In this document: one piece after another, positions 42,739-53,353 of the stretch | Numbering within the stretch: the stretch's first letter is position 1 | How the letters are laid out: every line of letters begins with the position of its first letter | Assembly (NCBI GenBank): GCA_947600065.1 | Contig: CANQFZ010000005.1 | Location: forward strand, 1 to 64,000 | Length of the DNA stretch: 64,000 nucleotides | Origin: an uncultured Clostridia bacterium | GTDB taxonomy: Bacteria > Bacillota > Clostridia > Oscillospirales > Ruminococcaceae | Direction of reading: 5' to 3' | Translations under genes and position numbers: made by a program | The notes under the pieces: model-generated | What the model saw: only the letters and a program-made list of their open reading frames with translations | What the model was told of the DNA's origin: nothing | Databases searched by the model: none

Positions 42739-43542
42739 ATGACAAAGCTCGGATTTATCGGCGTCGGAAATATGGGCGGCGCAATTATCAGAGGTATAAA
42801 CGGAAACCTCGGAAATACCGCGGTTTTCGCCTATGACCAAAATCCCGAAAAGCTCAAAGATCTTACTATCTGCGGCGCGACCGCCGCAAACAGCATAAGC
42901 GAGCTTGCGGAGAAATGCGATTTCATTCTTCTTGCGGTAAAGCCCCAGCAGCTCGACGGAGTTTTAGCGGAAATTAAAGCTGTAGGAAACGAAAAGCTCA
43001 CACTTATTTCAATATGTGCGGGCATTTCCGCAGAGTATATCCGCGAGAGGACTTTCAAAAACGCAAAGGTCGTTTTGGTAATGCCCAACACGCCGATGAT
43101 GCTCGGAGAGGGCGCGTCTGCAATAAGCCGGGGCGAGGGCGTTTCGGAAGAAGAATTTGCGTTTGCAAAGAAGATAATAGGCTCCTGCGGTATAACTGAA
43201 GTTATCCCTATGGATAAGATGAAAGAGATAATCGCCGTAAACGGAAGCTCTCCCGCGTTTATCTACCTTTTTGCTAAGAGCATTGTGACATACGCCGAAA
43301 AAGCAGGGATAGACAAAGACGTTGCTTTAAGGCTTTTCGCTCAGTCGCTTATAGGCTCGGCAAAGATGATGACGAGCGGGAAAATGACCATAGACGAGCT
43401 TATTACCCAGGTATCAAGCCCCGGAGGAACTACTCTCGCGGGACTTGAAGAACTGTACAGCGGAAAGATGTCGGAGTGTGTTATAAAAGCGTGCGAGGCT
43501 TGTACAAAGAGAGCTTATGAACTTGGAGAGGAGAAGAAATAA
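42739..43542 (+). CDS. proC: Pyrroline-5-carboxylate reductase
   Basis: 267 residues. Rossmann motif LGFIGVGNMGGAIIRGI at the N-terminus, LLAVKPQQL near 73, VLVMPNTPMMLGEGASAIS near 115 and the C-terminal dimer domain AVNGSSPAFIYLF and SPGGTTLAGLEEL are canonical. Final NAD(P)H-dependent step of proline synthesis. AAAGGAAAC before the ATG; stop overlaps the cyclophilin start. Confidence 0.97.
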   Translation: MTKLGFIGVGNMGGAIIRGINGNLGNTAVFAYDQNPEKLKDLTICGATAANSISELAEKCDFILLAVKPQQLDGVLAEIKAVGNEKLTLISICAGISAEYIRERTFKNAKVVLVMPNTPMMLGEGASAISRGEGVSEEEFAFAKKIIGSCGITEVIPMDKMKEIIAVNGSSPAFIYLFAKSIVTYAEKAGIDKDVALRLFAQSLIGSAKMMTSGKMTIDELITQVSSPGGTTLAGLEELYSGKMSECVIKACEACTKRAYELGEEKK

Positions 43543-44015
43543 TGGTAGTAATTGAACTTGAAAACGGAAAGAAAATAAAACTTGAGCTTTATCCCGACAA
43601 AGCTCCGATAACCGTCGAGAACTTTTTAAAGCTCGTAAACGAGGGCTTTTATGACGGACTTATATTCCACCGCGTTATAAAGGGCTTTATGATACAGGGC
43701 GGCGACCCCCTCGGAACGGGAATGGGCGGCGCGAAGGAGAAGATAAAGGGCGAGTTTTCCGCAAACGGCGTTCCCAACGACTTAAAGCATACGCGCGGCG
43801 TTATCTCAATGGCGAGGGCTATGAACCCGAACTCCGCTTCGAGCCAGTTTTTCATTATGCATAAAGACGCGCCCCACCTTGACGGGCAGTATGCGGCTTT
43901 CGGAAAAGTCGTTGAGGGAATGGACGCGGTAGACGAAATAGCCGAAGCAAGAACCGACTATAACGACAGACCTTTAAACGATATAAAAATGAAGAAAGTT
44001 TACGTTGAAGAATAA
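43542..44015 (+). CDS. Cyclophilin-type peptidyl-prolyl cis-trans isomerase
   Basis: 157 residues, one cyclophilin domain. GLIFHRVIKGFMIQGGDPLG (catalytic Arg), GVISMARAMNPNSASSQFFI and LDGQYAAFGKVVEGMDAVD are diagnostic. No signal peptide, so a cytoplasmic folding helper. TAATG overlap with proC indicates coupling. A heptad-stem terminator follows. Confidence 0.95.
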   Translation: MVVIELENGKKIKLELYPDKAPITVENFLKLVNEGFYDGLIFHRVIKGFMIQGGDPLGTGMGGAKEKIKGEFSANGVPNDLKHTRGVISMARAMNPNSASSQFFIMHKDAPHLDGQYAAFGKVVEGMDAVDEIAEARTDYNDRPLNDIKMKKVYVEE

Positions 44016-44030
44016 TGTCGACAAAATAAT

Positions 44031-44062
44031 GAGGTAAGAGTTTAAAATCTTACCTCTTTTTT
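44031..44062 (+). terminator. Terminator of the folT-proC-cyclophilin unit
   Basis: GAGGTAAGA / TCTTACCTC 9-bp stem with a TTTAAA-containing loop and TTTTTTATG after it. Same design as the terminators at 111-154 and 8364-8398, on the opposite strand. Confidence 0.88.
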
Positions 44063-44136
44063 ATGCGTTATATTCAGCGGACTGCTTCTCGGCTATTACT
44101 GAATACTGTACCCTGTCTCCTGTCAACTGCCAACAG
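44061..44136 (+). repeat. 3'-end composite element, copy 3 (conserved tail)
   Basis: Begins ATGCGTTATATTCAGCGGAC, continues TCGGCTATTACTG and ATACTGTACCCTGTC and ends CTGTCAACTGCCAACAG. It matches copy 1 closely but lies on the plus strand, again directly after a TTTAAA-loop terminator. The rest of the gap to 44230 shows no gene. Confidence 0.8.
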
Positions 44137-44231
44137 CCGTCATTTTTACGGATTTTGTGTATTTTCCACAAATATTACGCCGAAATTTTGGCGAAGCTAA
44201 AATTGTTTTCGGGTTTTATTGATTGTTGCTA

Positions 44232-44260
44232 TTGACAAATCTTGTTTTTTATAGTATTAT
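44232..44260 (+). promoter_or_regulatory. Promoter of the bactofilin gene
   Basis: TTGACA, 17-base spacer, TATTAT. The leader to the ATG is ~140 bases. Confidence 0.8.
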
Positions 44261-44408
44261 TTAATAATAGGGGGATAGTTGCTTCGGGTAATTCCCCAAA
44301 GGATAAAAATATTTTCGGTTGGAACAATTTAAGTGAGAATATTAAGAATAGAAACAGTCCGAATTAGGGCTGTCGATGTAAATATATAGTTGCTTGAAAG
44401 GAATTGCA

Positions 44409-45263
44409 ATGGGAATAAAGGATAATTTTTCACAGGCGGTAAAAGAGCTGTGGAAAAAAGAAAGCGAAAAACAAAACGACCTTCCCCGCGAGGAAAAAGA
44501 GCCTTCGGAAAGTGAAAGTATAAAAAGCGCACAGGCTTCTCCCGTAAAAGAGGAAACGGTCTCGGATATACATAACGATGAAAACGAAAGCCTTTCGGGC
44601 AAGAGCGCTGAGAGCGCAGAGAGCGAGAGCGTGAAAAGTGCTTCCCGTCCGCAGAATAATACGAGCGATTTTGGGCAGAATGATACGAACACGCAAAAGC
44701 CTTTAAAAAACGGCGGTTCTTCTTCAAATGACGGCGGTGAGGGAAATGTTCCCCCCGTTTCGGAGCGTATGCCCGAGCGCGGGAACGACGGCGAGGAGAT
44801 AACCGTAATTTCCAAAAACACGGGAATAGACGGAAATATCCGTTCGCTCGCAAATATGCGCATTGACGGAAACGTCAAAGGAAACGTCCAGACGACAAAG
44901 AACATCGAACTTAGCGGAAAGATAGTCGGCGATATCACCTGCAACGACGTCGGAATGTATTCCGCGGCTATGCAGGGAAACGTTTCGCTTAAAGGCAGGA
45001 TACAAATGGACAGGGACACAATCCTTATCGGCGACCTTTCCTCGCAGTATGCTGACATAAACGGAAGAATACGCGGAAAGCTCGATATCGCAGGAAAAGC
45101 GGAGCTTAAACGCGACGCTATAGTTTTCGGGGATATAAACGCTTCTACAATTGCCGTTACGGACGGCGCTATTATACAGGGTTATGTAAACACGACCTTC
45201 CTCTCAAAAGAGGACAGCAGAAACGTCTTCCCCGATACCATTTCTATTGACAGCAAAGATTGA
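44409..45263 (+). CDS. Bactofilin-family cytoskeletal protein
   Basis: 284 residues from the ATG giving MGIKDNFSQAVKELWKKE; AAAGGA precedes it and an upstream TTG is rejected. Residues ~1-130 are a charged Ser/Glu/Asn-rich arm. Residues ~135-265 form a bactofilin (DUF583) beta-helix: ITVISKNTGIDGNIRSLANM, IDGNVKGNVQTTKNIELSGK, IVGDITCNDV and INGRIRGKLDIAGKAELKRD show the ~17-residue turn periodicity. Bactofilins self-assemble on the membrane and guide envelope or shape functions. The long N-terminal arm is atypical. Confidence 0.88.
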   Translation: MGIKDNFSQAVKELWKKESEKQNDLPREEKEPSESESIKSAQASPVKEETVSDIHNDENESLSGKSAESAESESVKSASRPQNNTSDFGQNDTNTQKPLKNGGSSSNDGGEGNVPPVSERMPERGNDGEEITVISKNTGIDGNIRSLANMRIDGNVKGNVQTTKNIELSGKIVGDITCNDVGMYSAAMQGNVSLKGRIQMDRDTILIGDLSSQYADINGRIRGKLDIAGKAELKRDAIVFGDINASTIAVTDGAIIQGYVNTTFLSKEDSRNVFPDTISIDSKD

Positions 45264-45306
45264 AATCGCAAAGAACAGAAATAAAGTAAAGGACAACTAA
45301 AACAAA

Positions 45307-46056
45307 ATGAGTGATTCCGAAAAGAAAAGTAAAGCTCCGCTTATTATAACAATTGTTATAGCGGTTCTGGCGGTGGCGGCTCTGGTGATTTTGTTCTTCG
45401 TTCTGAAAAAGCCGACGGAGGGAGACAACTCTTCCGACATTTCGTCAAACGGCAGTTTTCAGCCTACGCAGGAGCTTAATCTCGAATGTACCTATGCCGC
45501 GCACGACCTTATTGCGCAGAGCTATGAGGTTATGAGGCTGTTTGTTTTCGACGGGCTTTCGCATGAGACCGAACCGTACGGAAACGAACCCGAGGACGGT
45601 CTTTATACGGTGACGGTTGACGCTACCAGTAAATATACAAAGCTTGAAGAAATAGAAGAGCTTGTAAAGAGCGTCTATACCGACGAGGCGGCGGAAAAAG
45701 TCCTGCACAACATCGACGGAAACGGGCTTTCGGTCTATCAAAAGCGCAAAGTCCTTGCAGAAGCGGAATATGACGACAGCGAGCCCGAAAGCGGCGAGAG
45801 CAGACCGATGTATGTCGAAGAAGAAGTTCTCGGCATAAGCGCAGACTTCAAGCCCGACAAATCAAGAAAATCGCTCTGGGCCAGCAGCAGCGTTCGGATC
45901 GATCCTAAAAGCGAAACGACCTGCGATCTTACGGTATACCTTGGCGGCGGCGTTACGGACAGCACCGACTTGTCCACGATAAGCGAGGACGTTATTGTAA
46001 GGGTCGGAATGGTAAAGACCGAAAACGGCTGGCGGCTTTCGGAATTTGTATGCTGA
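45307..46056 (+). CDS. Membrane-anchored hypothetical protein
   Basis: 249 residues. One N-terminal membrane helix at ~11-33 (LIITIVIAVLAVAALVILFF) followed by a polar linker and an extracytoplasmic domain with LNLECTYAAHDLIAQSYEVM and a late VIVRVGMVKTENGWRLSEF, a shape common to clostridial anchored proteins of unknown role. Positioned between the bactofilin and ATP synthase genes; AAAGGA lies upstream at long spacing. Confidence 0.75.
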   Translation: MSDSEKKSKAPLIITIVIAVLAVAALVILFFVLKKPTEGDNSSDISSNGSFQPTQELNLECTYAAHDLIAQSYEVMRLFVFDGLSHETEPYGNEPEDGLYTVTVDATSKYTKLEEIEELVKSVYTDEAAEKVLHNIDGNGLSVYQKRKVLAEAEYDDSEPESGESRPMYVEEEVLGISADFKPDKSRKSLWASSSVRIDPKSETTCDLTVYLGGGVTDSTDLSTISEDVIVRVGMVKTENGWRLSEFVC

Positions 46057-46091
46057 ACGGTATGAAATAAGAATTGGTGGTCGCAGCGGAT

Positions 46092-46391
46092 ATGAAAAAG
46101 AAGGAAAACCCGTTTGCGGTTTACGCAAAAGTAAGCCAGATAGCCTTTGTAATATTGGGTCCGCTTTTGTTTTTCATTGTGGGCGGATATTACGTTGTAA
46201 AGTATTTTGAGCTTCCGCAGTGGGTCATGGGAATATGTGTGGCGCTGGGAATTTTGTTTATGATAGGCGGCGCGGTCTCATATCTCTCACAGCTCATAAA
46301 GACCTATGAAAAGAGCGAAAAGCGCGCCCCGAAAGCATTTACAAGTTCTCCGAAAGATAACGATTACTATGACGACCACAAAAACAGGTGA
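46092..46391 (+). CDS. AtpZ/AtpI-like ATP synthase accessory protein
   Basis: 99 residues from the ATG giving MKKKENPFAVYAKVSQIAFV; in-frame TTG/GTG codons up to 18 bases earlier are possible alternatives. Two membrane helices (IAFVILGPLLFFIVGGYYVV and GICVALGILFMIGGAVSYLS) with a polar tail fit the AtpZ family, which assists F-ATP synthase assembly and ion handling. First of two accessory genes before atpB. Confidence 0.75.
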   Translation: MKKKENPFAVYAKVSQIAFVILGPLLFFIVGGYYVVKYFELPQWVMGICVALGILFMIGGAVSYLSQLIKTYEKSEKRAPKAFTSSPKDNDYYDDHKNR

Positions 46392-46394
46392 CGA

Positions 46395-46799
46395 ATGGAA
46401 AGAACTGCCATGAAGAAAAACGAGCCGATATATCAGGAAATGCGTTCGCTTATGCCGTATTTTCTGATAATTTCGGGGATCTATCTTCTTATAACGATAG
46501 TTTTCTGTTTTGCAAATGAAAATGATTATTCCCTGCCGATAGGGGCTGTATACGGCTGTATTTTGTCGGCGGCAAGCTTTCTGCTTTTGGGAAAGGCTTG
46601 TCAAAATGCCGTTAAAAAAAGCGAGAAGTCCGCTCAGACCTATATGAGCGCTATGTACTGCGCGAGGTATTTGGGGCTTTTTGCAATGTTGACAGTCGGT
46701 GCGCTTGCGCCGTTTATAAGCCTTATCACCGCGGCGATACCGCTGTTTTTCCCGCGGATAGCCATTATGATAAGAGCAATAAAAACAAAGGAGGAGTGA
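46395..46799 (+). CDS. ATP synthase subunit I-like membrane protein
   Basis: 134 residues, four hydrophobic segments (YFLIISGIYLLITIVFCFA; GAVYGCILSAASFLLLGKA; YLGLFAMLTVGALAPFISL and the following AAIPLFFPRIAI). Position directly before atpB and overall design match AtpI/uncI-type proteins, proposed to help c-ring assembly. Starts within 4 bases of the preceding gene; AGGTGA before the ATG. Confidence 0.75.
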   Translation: MERTAMKKNEPIYQEMRSLMPYFLIISGIYLLITIVFCFANENDYSLPIGAVYGCILSAASFLLLGKACQNAVKKSEKSAQTYMSAMYCARYLGLFAMLTVGALAPFISLITAAIPLFFPRIAIMIRAIKTKEE

Positions 46800-46803
46800 T
46801 AAT

Positions 46804-47520
46804 ATGCCGACAGTATTGGCTCTTGCTTCGGAGGGCGGTATTACCGTAAACGGACCTCTCGTAGTAGCGAGCTTCAATTTATTTGGCATAACATTCAATT
46901 TGACGGAAAGCATTATAGTCCAGTGGTTCGTCATACTTATACTGCTTGCTGTCGTACTTATCCTTACGCACAATATGAAGGTCGTTCCCGAAACAAAAAG
47001 ACAGGCGGCGGCGGAATGGATAGTAGAGTTCTTTACCTCAACGGTAGATTCTACTATGGGCAATAAGTATAACAAGTACCGCCCGTATTTTATGGCGCTG
47101 TTCTGTTTTATAATGGTGAACAACCTTATGGGGCTTTTGGGACTTAGAAATCCTACGGCCGATGTTTCCGTCACGGGGTCTTTCGCTATTATCACGTTCT
47201 TTATGGTGCAGGTAAACCGCGCGAAAACGGGAAAATTCAAAGGCTATATGAAAAGCTTTGTAGAGCCCCTGCCGTTTATGCTTCCGTTTAACATAATCGG
47301 CGAATTTGCAAATCCTCTGGCACTTACGCTCCGTCTGTTCGGAAATATGGTCGCGGGTATGGTAATAAGCGCGCTCATCTATTTTGCGCTCGGAAACTTT
47401 GCGGTACTTGTTCCTGCGGTAGCGTCGCTGTATTTCGACATTTTCTCGGCGGTAATGCAGGCTTATATCTTCATTATGCTGTCTATGTCGTATATATCTT
47501 CGGCAGAGTGCGAGGACTAG
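46804..47520 (+). CDS. atpB: F-type ATP synthase subunit a
   Basis: 238 residues, membrane protein. FMLPFNIIGEFANPLALTLR followed by LFGNMVAGMVISALI contains the essential Arg of the ion half-channel. EFFTSTVDSTMGNKYNKYRP is also typical. Together with the c ring it forms the ion path. GGAGGAGTG before the ATG. Confidence 0.96.
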   Translation: MPTVLALASEGGITVNGPLVVASFNLFGITFNLTESIIVQWFVILILLAVVLILTHNMKVVPETKRQAAAEWIVEFFTSTVDSTMGNKYNKYRPYFMALFCFIMVNNLMGLLGLRNPTADVSVTGSFAIITFFMVQVNRAKTGKFKGYMKSFVEPLPFMLPFNIIGEFANPLALTLRLFGNMVAGMVISALIYFALGNFAVLVPAVASLYFDIFSAVMQAYIFIMLSMSYISSAECED

Positions 47521-47570
47521 CGGCTAGCTGCCTAATGATTAAACATACTTCCCGCAGGGGAAATTGACAT

Positions 47571-47635
47571 TATCCTTAATTGTTAAAGGATAAAATGCCT
47601 TTAAAAAGGAAATCTCAGGCTTTACAGACAGCCTG
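47571..47635 (+). promoter_or_regulatory. Two intercistronic hairpins before atpE
   Basis: TATCCTT/AAGGATA (47571-47592) and CAGGCT/AGCCTG (47616-47635) lie in the 149-base atpB-atpE spacer ahead of a strong ACGGAGG site. They may stabilise atpE mRNA so that many c subunits are made; E. coli atpE has a comparable translational enhancer. A TTGACA nearby has no good -10. Confidence 0.5.
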
Positions 47636-47669
47636 ACAAAATTCATATTATTCACGGAGGAATTATTAA

Positions 47670-47963
<294 letters not shown>

Positions 47964-47999
47964 AGCAGAAGGAAAAGCTATAGGGAGGAGGAAAGCTAA

Positions 48000-48530
48000 A
48001 TGCTGAACATACTCAGCACAGCGTCACAGGATACATTGTCGCTCGTTTCCATAGACGCGGGAACGATAGTGTTTACGCTGATAAACACGCTCATTATCTT
48101 CCTCATCTTCAGGATATTTCTTTATAAGCCCGTTTGCAAGATCCTCGAAAAGAGAAAACAGCTTGCTGCGGCGGAAATAGCCGAAGCGAAAAAGGCAAAG
48201 GAAGACGCCGAAAAGGCTCAGCAGGAATATACCGCGCGGCTTGAAAACGCAAAGAGCGAGGCGGCGGAGATTATAAGATCCGCAAATGCCCGCGCCCAGA
48301 AGCGCGAGGAGGAGATTCTTGCCGAAGCTACGCAAAAGGCTGCCGACATTCGCCAAAAGGCGGAGGAAAGCATAGAGCGCGACAAACAGCGTGCGCTGAA
48401 CGAAGTAAAGGACGAAATTTCGGAAATAGTCGTTATGGCTGCACAAAAGGTCGTTGAAAAGGAAATTTCCGTCGAGGACAACGAGGAGATAATTTCAAAG
48501 TTCCTCGAAGAAGTCGGCGCGGCAAAGTAA
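48000..48530 (+). CDS. atpF: F-type ATP synthase subunit b
   Basis: 176 residues. One N-terminal membrane helix (GTIVFTLINTLIIFLIFRIF) and a long charged coiled coil (EKRKQLAAAEIAEAKKAKED onward) ending with VVMAAQKVVEKEISVEDNEE. Peripheral stalk that holds F1. GGGAGGAGG precedes the ATG. Confidence 0.96.
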   Translation: MLNILSTASQDTLSLVSIDAGTIVFTLINTLIIFLIFRIFLYKPVCKILEKRKQLAAAEIAEAKKAKEDAEKAQQEYTARLENAKSEAAEIIRSANARAQKREEEILAEATQKAADIRQKAEESIERDKQRALNEVKDEISEIVVMAAQKVVEKEISVEDNEEIISKFLEEVGAAK

Positions 48531-48543
48531 ACGAGGTGCACTC

Positions 48544-49092
48544 ATGAACGATAAAGCTGAAAAGGTCTACGGCGAAGCGTTCTTCAGCCTTTGCTCGGAG
48601 GAAAACCCAAACGGACTTATGGACACGCTTTCGGAGCTTTCGGAGCTTTCAAAGATATTTTCCGAAAACCCCGAGTTCATAAAGCTTATGGGCACTCCGA
48701 CAGTTTCTGTTGAAGAAAAGCTCGCGCTGTGCGGCGACATAATAAAGGCGGGAAACGTTTCAAAGCTCACGGGAAATCTGCTGTGCCTGCTTTGTGAAAA
48801 GAACAGAATGGGCTGCTTTTCGGGAATAGAAAAAACGTTTCGCAGTCTTTGCAACGATAAATTCAAATTAGCGGAGATAACCGTCACAACGAGCGCTCCG
48901 CTCTCCGAAAAACTCAGACAGAAGATCGTCGATAAGATGTCGGAGGTTTTAGGAAAGAAAGTGACCGTTATAGAAAAGGTCGACGAAAAGCTTATAGGCG
49001 GAGTTGTCATAGACTATGAGAGCCGCCGCTATGACGGAAGCGTCAAATCTAGGCTTGACGCGCTCAAGGGAGAATTAAGCTCGGTCATCTGA
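48544..49092 (+). CDS. atpH: F-type ATP synthase subunit delta
   Basis: 182 residues. N-terminal helical domain (YGEAFFSLCSEENPNGLMDT, LSKIFSENPEFIKLMGTPTV) and C-terminal VTTSAPLSEKLRQKI with KLIGGVVIDYESRRYDGSV are typical of OSCP/delta, which clamps the stalk to alpha3beta3. GAGGTG before the ATG; 13 bases from atpF. Confidence 0.95.
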   Translation: MNDKAEKVYGEAFFSLCSEENPNGLMDTLSELSELSKIFSENPEFIKLMGTPTVSVEEKLALCGDIIKAGNVSKLTGNLLCLLCEKNRMGCFSGIEKTFRSLCNDKFKLAEITVTTSAPLSEKLRQKIVDKMSEVLGKKVTVIEKVDEKLIGGVVIDYESRRYDGSVKSRLDALKGELSSVI

Positions 49093-49133
49093 CGGCTTCT
49101 CCCCTTAAAATCTAAAGGAAAGGGATGTATATA

Positions 49134-50639
49134 ATGGATCTGCGCCCCGATGAAATAACGGGTCTTATCAAAGACCGCATAAAGAACTACACCTCGAAGA
49201 TCCGGCTCGGCGATGTCGGAACGGTCGTTACCGTCGGCGACGGTATCGTTCGTATCCACGGGCTTGAACAGTGTATGTTAAACGAGCTTCTGGAGTTTGA
49301 AAACGGCGTTCAGTGTATGGCATTGAACCTCGAACAGGAGTTTGTCGGAGCGGTTATGTTAGGCTCGGATTCGGGTATCAAAGAGGGCGACACCGTAAAG
49401 CGCACGGGCGGGATAGTTTCAGTTCCCGTCGGCGAGGAGCTTTTGGGACGTGTCGTAAACTCTCTCGGTCAGCCTATCGACGGAAAGGGAAATATTCTCT
49501 CCAAAGAAGTCAGACCGATAGAAAAGATAGCTTCGGGCATCATCACCAGAGAGCCTGTAAATGTTCCTCTACAGACGGGAATAAAGGCTATAGACAGTAT
49601 GATACCTATAGGCAGAGGTCAGCGTGAGCTGATAATCGGCGACAGACAAACGGGAAAGACCGCTATCGCCATTGATACTATCATAAACCAAAAAGGCAAG
49701 GACGTTATCTGCATTTATGTCGCAATAGGTCAGAAAAACTCGACCGTTGCGAATGTAGTTGATACGCTTAAAACCAACGGCGCAATGGACTATACCATAG
49801 TAGTTTCTTCTACGGCTTCGGAGCTTGCGCCGCTCCAGTATATCGCTCCTTATGCGGGCTGCGCAATGGGCGAATACTTTATGGAAAAAGGAAAGGACGT
49901 TCTTATAGTATACGACGACCTTTCAAAGCACGCTGTCGCTTATCGTGCGCTGTCGCTTCTGTTAAAGCGCCCGCCGGGACGCGAGGCATATCCGGGCGAC
50001 GTTTTCTACCTTCATTCAAGACTTCTCGAAAGAGCGGCGCGCCTAAACAGTGAATACGGCGGCGGCTCGCTTACTGCCCTTCCGATAATCGAAACACAGG
50101 CGGGCGACGTTTCGGCTTATATTCCGACAAACGTAATTTCAATTACCGACGGTCAGATATTCCTCGAAACGGAGTTGTTCAACTCGGGCGTTCGTCCCGC
50201 GGTAAACCCGGGTATCTCGGTGTCGCGTGTCGGCGGTAACGCTCAGATAAAGGCAATGAAGAAAGTCGCGGGTACATTAAAGCTCGACTATTCTCAGTAT
50301 CGTGAGCTTCAGTCGTTCTCACAGTTCGGCTCTGATCTCGACCAGGATACGAAAAACCGTCTTGCAAAGGGCGAGCGTATAGTTGAAGTCCTTAAACAAG
50401 ACCAGAACTCTCCGCTCGAGGTAGAAGAACAGGTCGTTATAATCTACGCAGTCGTAAACAACTTCCTTGCTTCTATTCCCCTTCCGAAAATAAAGCAGTA
50501 TCAGAAAGACCTTTTGGAGCATATAAAGTCAACAAAACCCGAAATACTTTCGGATATCCGTGACACAAAGGTCATTTCTCCCGAAAACGAAGAAGCGCTG
50601 AAAGAAGTGCTTTCGAGCTTCGCGGAAAGTTATGAATAA
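49134..50639 (+). CDS. atpA: F-type ATP synthase subunit alpha
   Basis: 501 residues from the ATG giving [20 protein letters not shown]; an ATG nine bases earlier is too close to AAAGGAAAGGG. Walker [16 protein letters not shown] near residue 169, Walker B region [12 protein letters not shown], and the alpha signature [14 protein letters not shown] near 362 are intact. Non-catalytic nucleotide-binding subunit of F1. Confidence 0.98.
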   Translation: MDLRPDEITGLIKDRIKNYTSKIRLGDVGTVVTVGDGIVRIHGLEQCMLNELLEFENGVQCMALNLEQEFVGAVMLGSDSGIKEGDTVKRTGGIVSVPVGEELLGRVVNSLGQPIDGKGNILSKEVRPIEKIASGIITREPVNVPLQTGIKAIDSMIPIGRGQRELIIGDRQTGKTAIAIDTIINQKGKDVICIYVAIGQKNSTVANVVDTLKTNGAMDYTIVVSSTASELAPLQYIAPYAGCAMGEYFMEKGKDVLIVYDDLSKHAVAYRALSLLLKRPPGREAYPGDVFYLHSRLLERAARLNSEYGGGSLTALPIIETQAGDVSAYIPTNVISITDGQIFLETELFNSGVRPAVNPGISVSRVGGNAQIKAMKKVAGTLKLDYSQYRELQSFSQFGSDLDQDTKNRLAKGERIVEVLKQDQNSPLEVEEQVVIIYAVVNNFLASIPLPKIKQYQKDLLEHIKSTKPEILSDIRDTKVISPENEEALKEVLSSFAESYE

Positions 50640-50667
50640 TTATAGTTAAGTTAAAGGAGTGCATTTT

Positions 50668-50793
50668 ATGAAACAAGCTTCTTTTGTACTCAGTATAATC
50701 GCAACGGTATTTTCCGTTGTTGCAGGGCTTGCGGTCGCTTGGCTGTACCTTGAAAAAAGAGTGAAATATATCACCACAGGTGACGATATTTAA
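50668..50793 (+). CDS. 41-residue single-span membrane protein inside the atp operon
   Basis: Begins MKQASFVLSIIATVFSVVAG, continues LAVAWLYLEKRVKYITTGDD and ends in Ile. One hydrophobic helix, positive-inside tail. AAAGGAG lies 8 bases before the ATG, spacing from atpA is 28 bases, and it is in the atp reading direction, so it is probably translated. Standard atp operons have no gene here. Function unknown; small size makes chance ORF status possible. Confidence 0.6.
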   Translation: MKQASFVLSIIATVFSVVAGLAVAWLYLEKRVKYITTGDDI

Positions 50794-50814
50794 CGACTTT
50801 ATAACAATCAAATC

Positions 50815-50998
50815 TCAGACTGTAGAGAAAGCCTCAGTATGCTCGTATTGAGCGCCTGCGGCGCACAACACTGAAGCGTTGCTGCAACTAGCCTTTGTGG
50901 CTGTTCGCATTATGCACGCATTATCCGCCTTTGGCGGAAAACGCTGCGCAAAACGCTGTGACGCTGACGATGCAGATGGTGCTTTATATACAGTATGA
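50815..50998. repeat. Nested-hairpin repeat element, copy 3
   Basis: Inverse orientation to copy 1: TCAGACTGTAGAGAAAGCC at the left end, TGCAACTAGCC-TTTGT-GGCTGTT in the middle, GCTTTATATACAGTATGA at the right end. It carries two extra palindromes (GCGCC-TGC-GGCGC and TCCGCC-TTT-GGCGGA). It ends 14 bases before the ribosome-binding site of atpG. Confidence 0.85.
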
Positions 50999-51024
50999 GT
51001 GTATGATTCTTTGGGGGTGATACT

Positions 51025-51873
51025 ATAGCAAGCGGAAATATGAAAGCCATAAAGCGCCGCATAAAGTCTGTAGGTTCTACAAAGCAGATTACAAAAGCAA
51101 TGCAGCTTGTGGCTTCGAGCAAGCTCAGAAAAGCCAAAGCAAGAGCCGAACAAGCCCGCCCTTATTTCAACGAGCTTTATAAAACGATGTGCGAGATAGC
51201 TTCGGGCAAAAATCTCGAAACGCACTTTACCCAAAAGCGCGAAATAAAGAACAGGCTTTTTATCGTGGTCGCGGGCGACAGAGGTCTTGCGGGCGGCTAT
51301 AACTCAAACGTTATGAAAATGGCGGTCGCCGCGCATAAGGACGACGCCGTAAAGCCAAAGATAATCGCAATCGGCAGAAAAGCCGCAGAGTTCTTTTCAA
51401 AGCGCGGCTACAGCATGGTCGCGGCTTATGCGAATATTGCGGAGAATATCAAGCCCAACACGGCTCAGGATATAGCGGATATCGCCATAAATATGTTTAA
51501 CAGCGGAGAAGTAGACGAGGTAGTCGTGTTCTATACGATGTTCATTTCGTCTATGTCACAGCAGCCGCAGAGCATGACGGTGCTTCCGATGACGACTGTT
51601 GAGCTTGAGGATACAACGGAGATGACCTACGATCCCTCTCCCGAGGCAGTCTTTAACAGGATAGTGCCGAGATTTACCGCGTCGCTCATACAGTGCGCGG
51701 TTGTCGAGAGCTACGCTTCAGAGCAGGGCGCAAGGCGCACGGCTATGGAAAACGCCACCGACAACGCCGACGCAATGACCGAAAACCTGTCGCTTCTGTA
51801 TAACCGCGCAAGACAGGCTAGCATTACGACGGAGATCATCGACATTGTTTCGGGCGCTTCGGCGCAGGGATAA
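51025..51873 (+). CDS. atpG: F-type ATP synthase subunit gamma, probable ATA start
   Basis: 282 residues if started at ATA 51025, giving (M)ASGNMKAIKRRIKSVGSTKQ, which matches the usual gamma N-terminus. GGGGGTGAT sits 7 bases before this ATA, whereas the first ATG (51040) is 22 bases from it and would shorten the protein by 5 residues. No ATG, GTG or TTG lies upstream in frame. ITKAMQLVASSKLRKAK at the N-terminus and SLLYNRARQASITTEIIDIV with GASA at the C-terminus form the rotating coiled coil. Central rotor shaft of F1. Confidence 0.93.
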   Translation: MASGNMKAIKRRIKSVGSTKQITKAMQLVASSKLRKAKARAEQARPYFNELYKTMCEIASGKNLETHFTQKREIKNRLFIVVAGDRGLAGGYNSNVMKMAVAAHKDDAVKPKIIAIGRKAAEFFSKRGYSMVAAYANIAENIKPNTAQDIADIAINMFNSGEVDEVVVFYTMFISSMSQQPQSMTVLPMTTVELEDTTEMTYDPSPEAVFNRIVPRFTASLIQCAVVESYASEQGARRTAMENATDNADAMTENLSLLYNRARQASITTEIIDIVSGASAQG

Positions 51874-51934
51874 GAGCGTTCTTATCCGTAAAAATAACAG
51901 CAACCCTCTAACATTTTACAGGAGGAAAATTTAA

Positions 51935-53335
<1,401 letters not shown>

Positions 53336-53353
53336 TGAAAGGACGGTGCTTTG

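Noticed and set aside
47564..47596. Internal promoter before atpE (TTGACA ... TAAAAT)
   Set aside because: The spacing is 21 bases and the -10 overlaps a hairpin arm; hairpins better explain the conserved-looking sequence.
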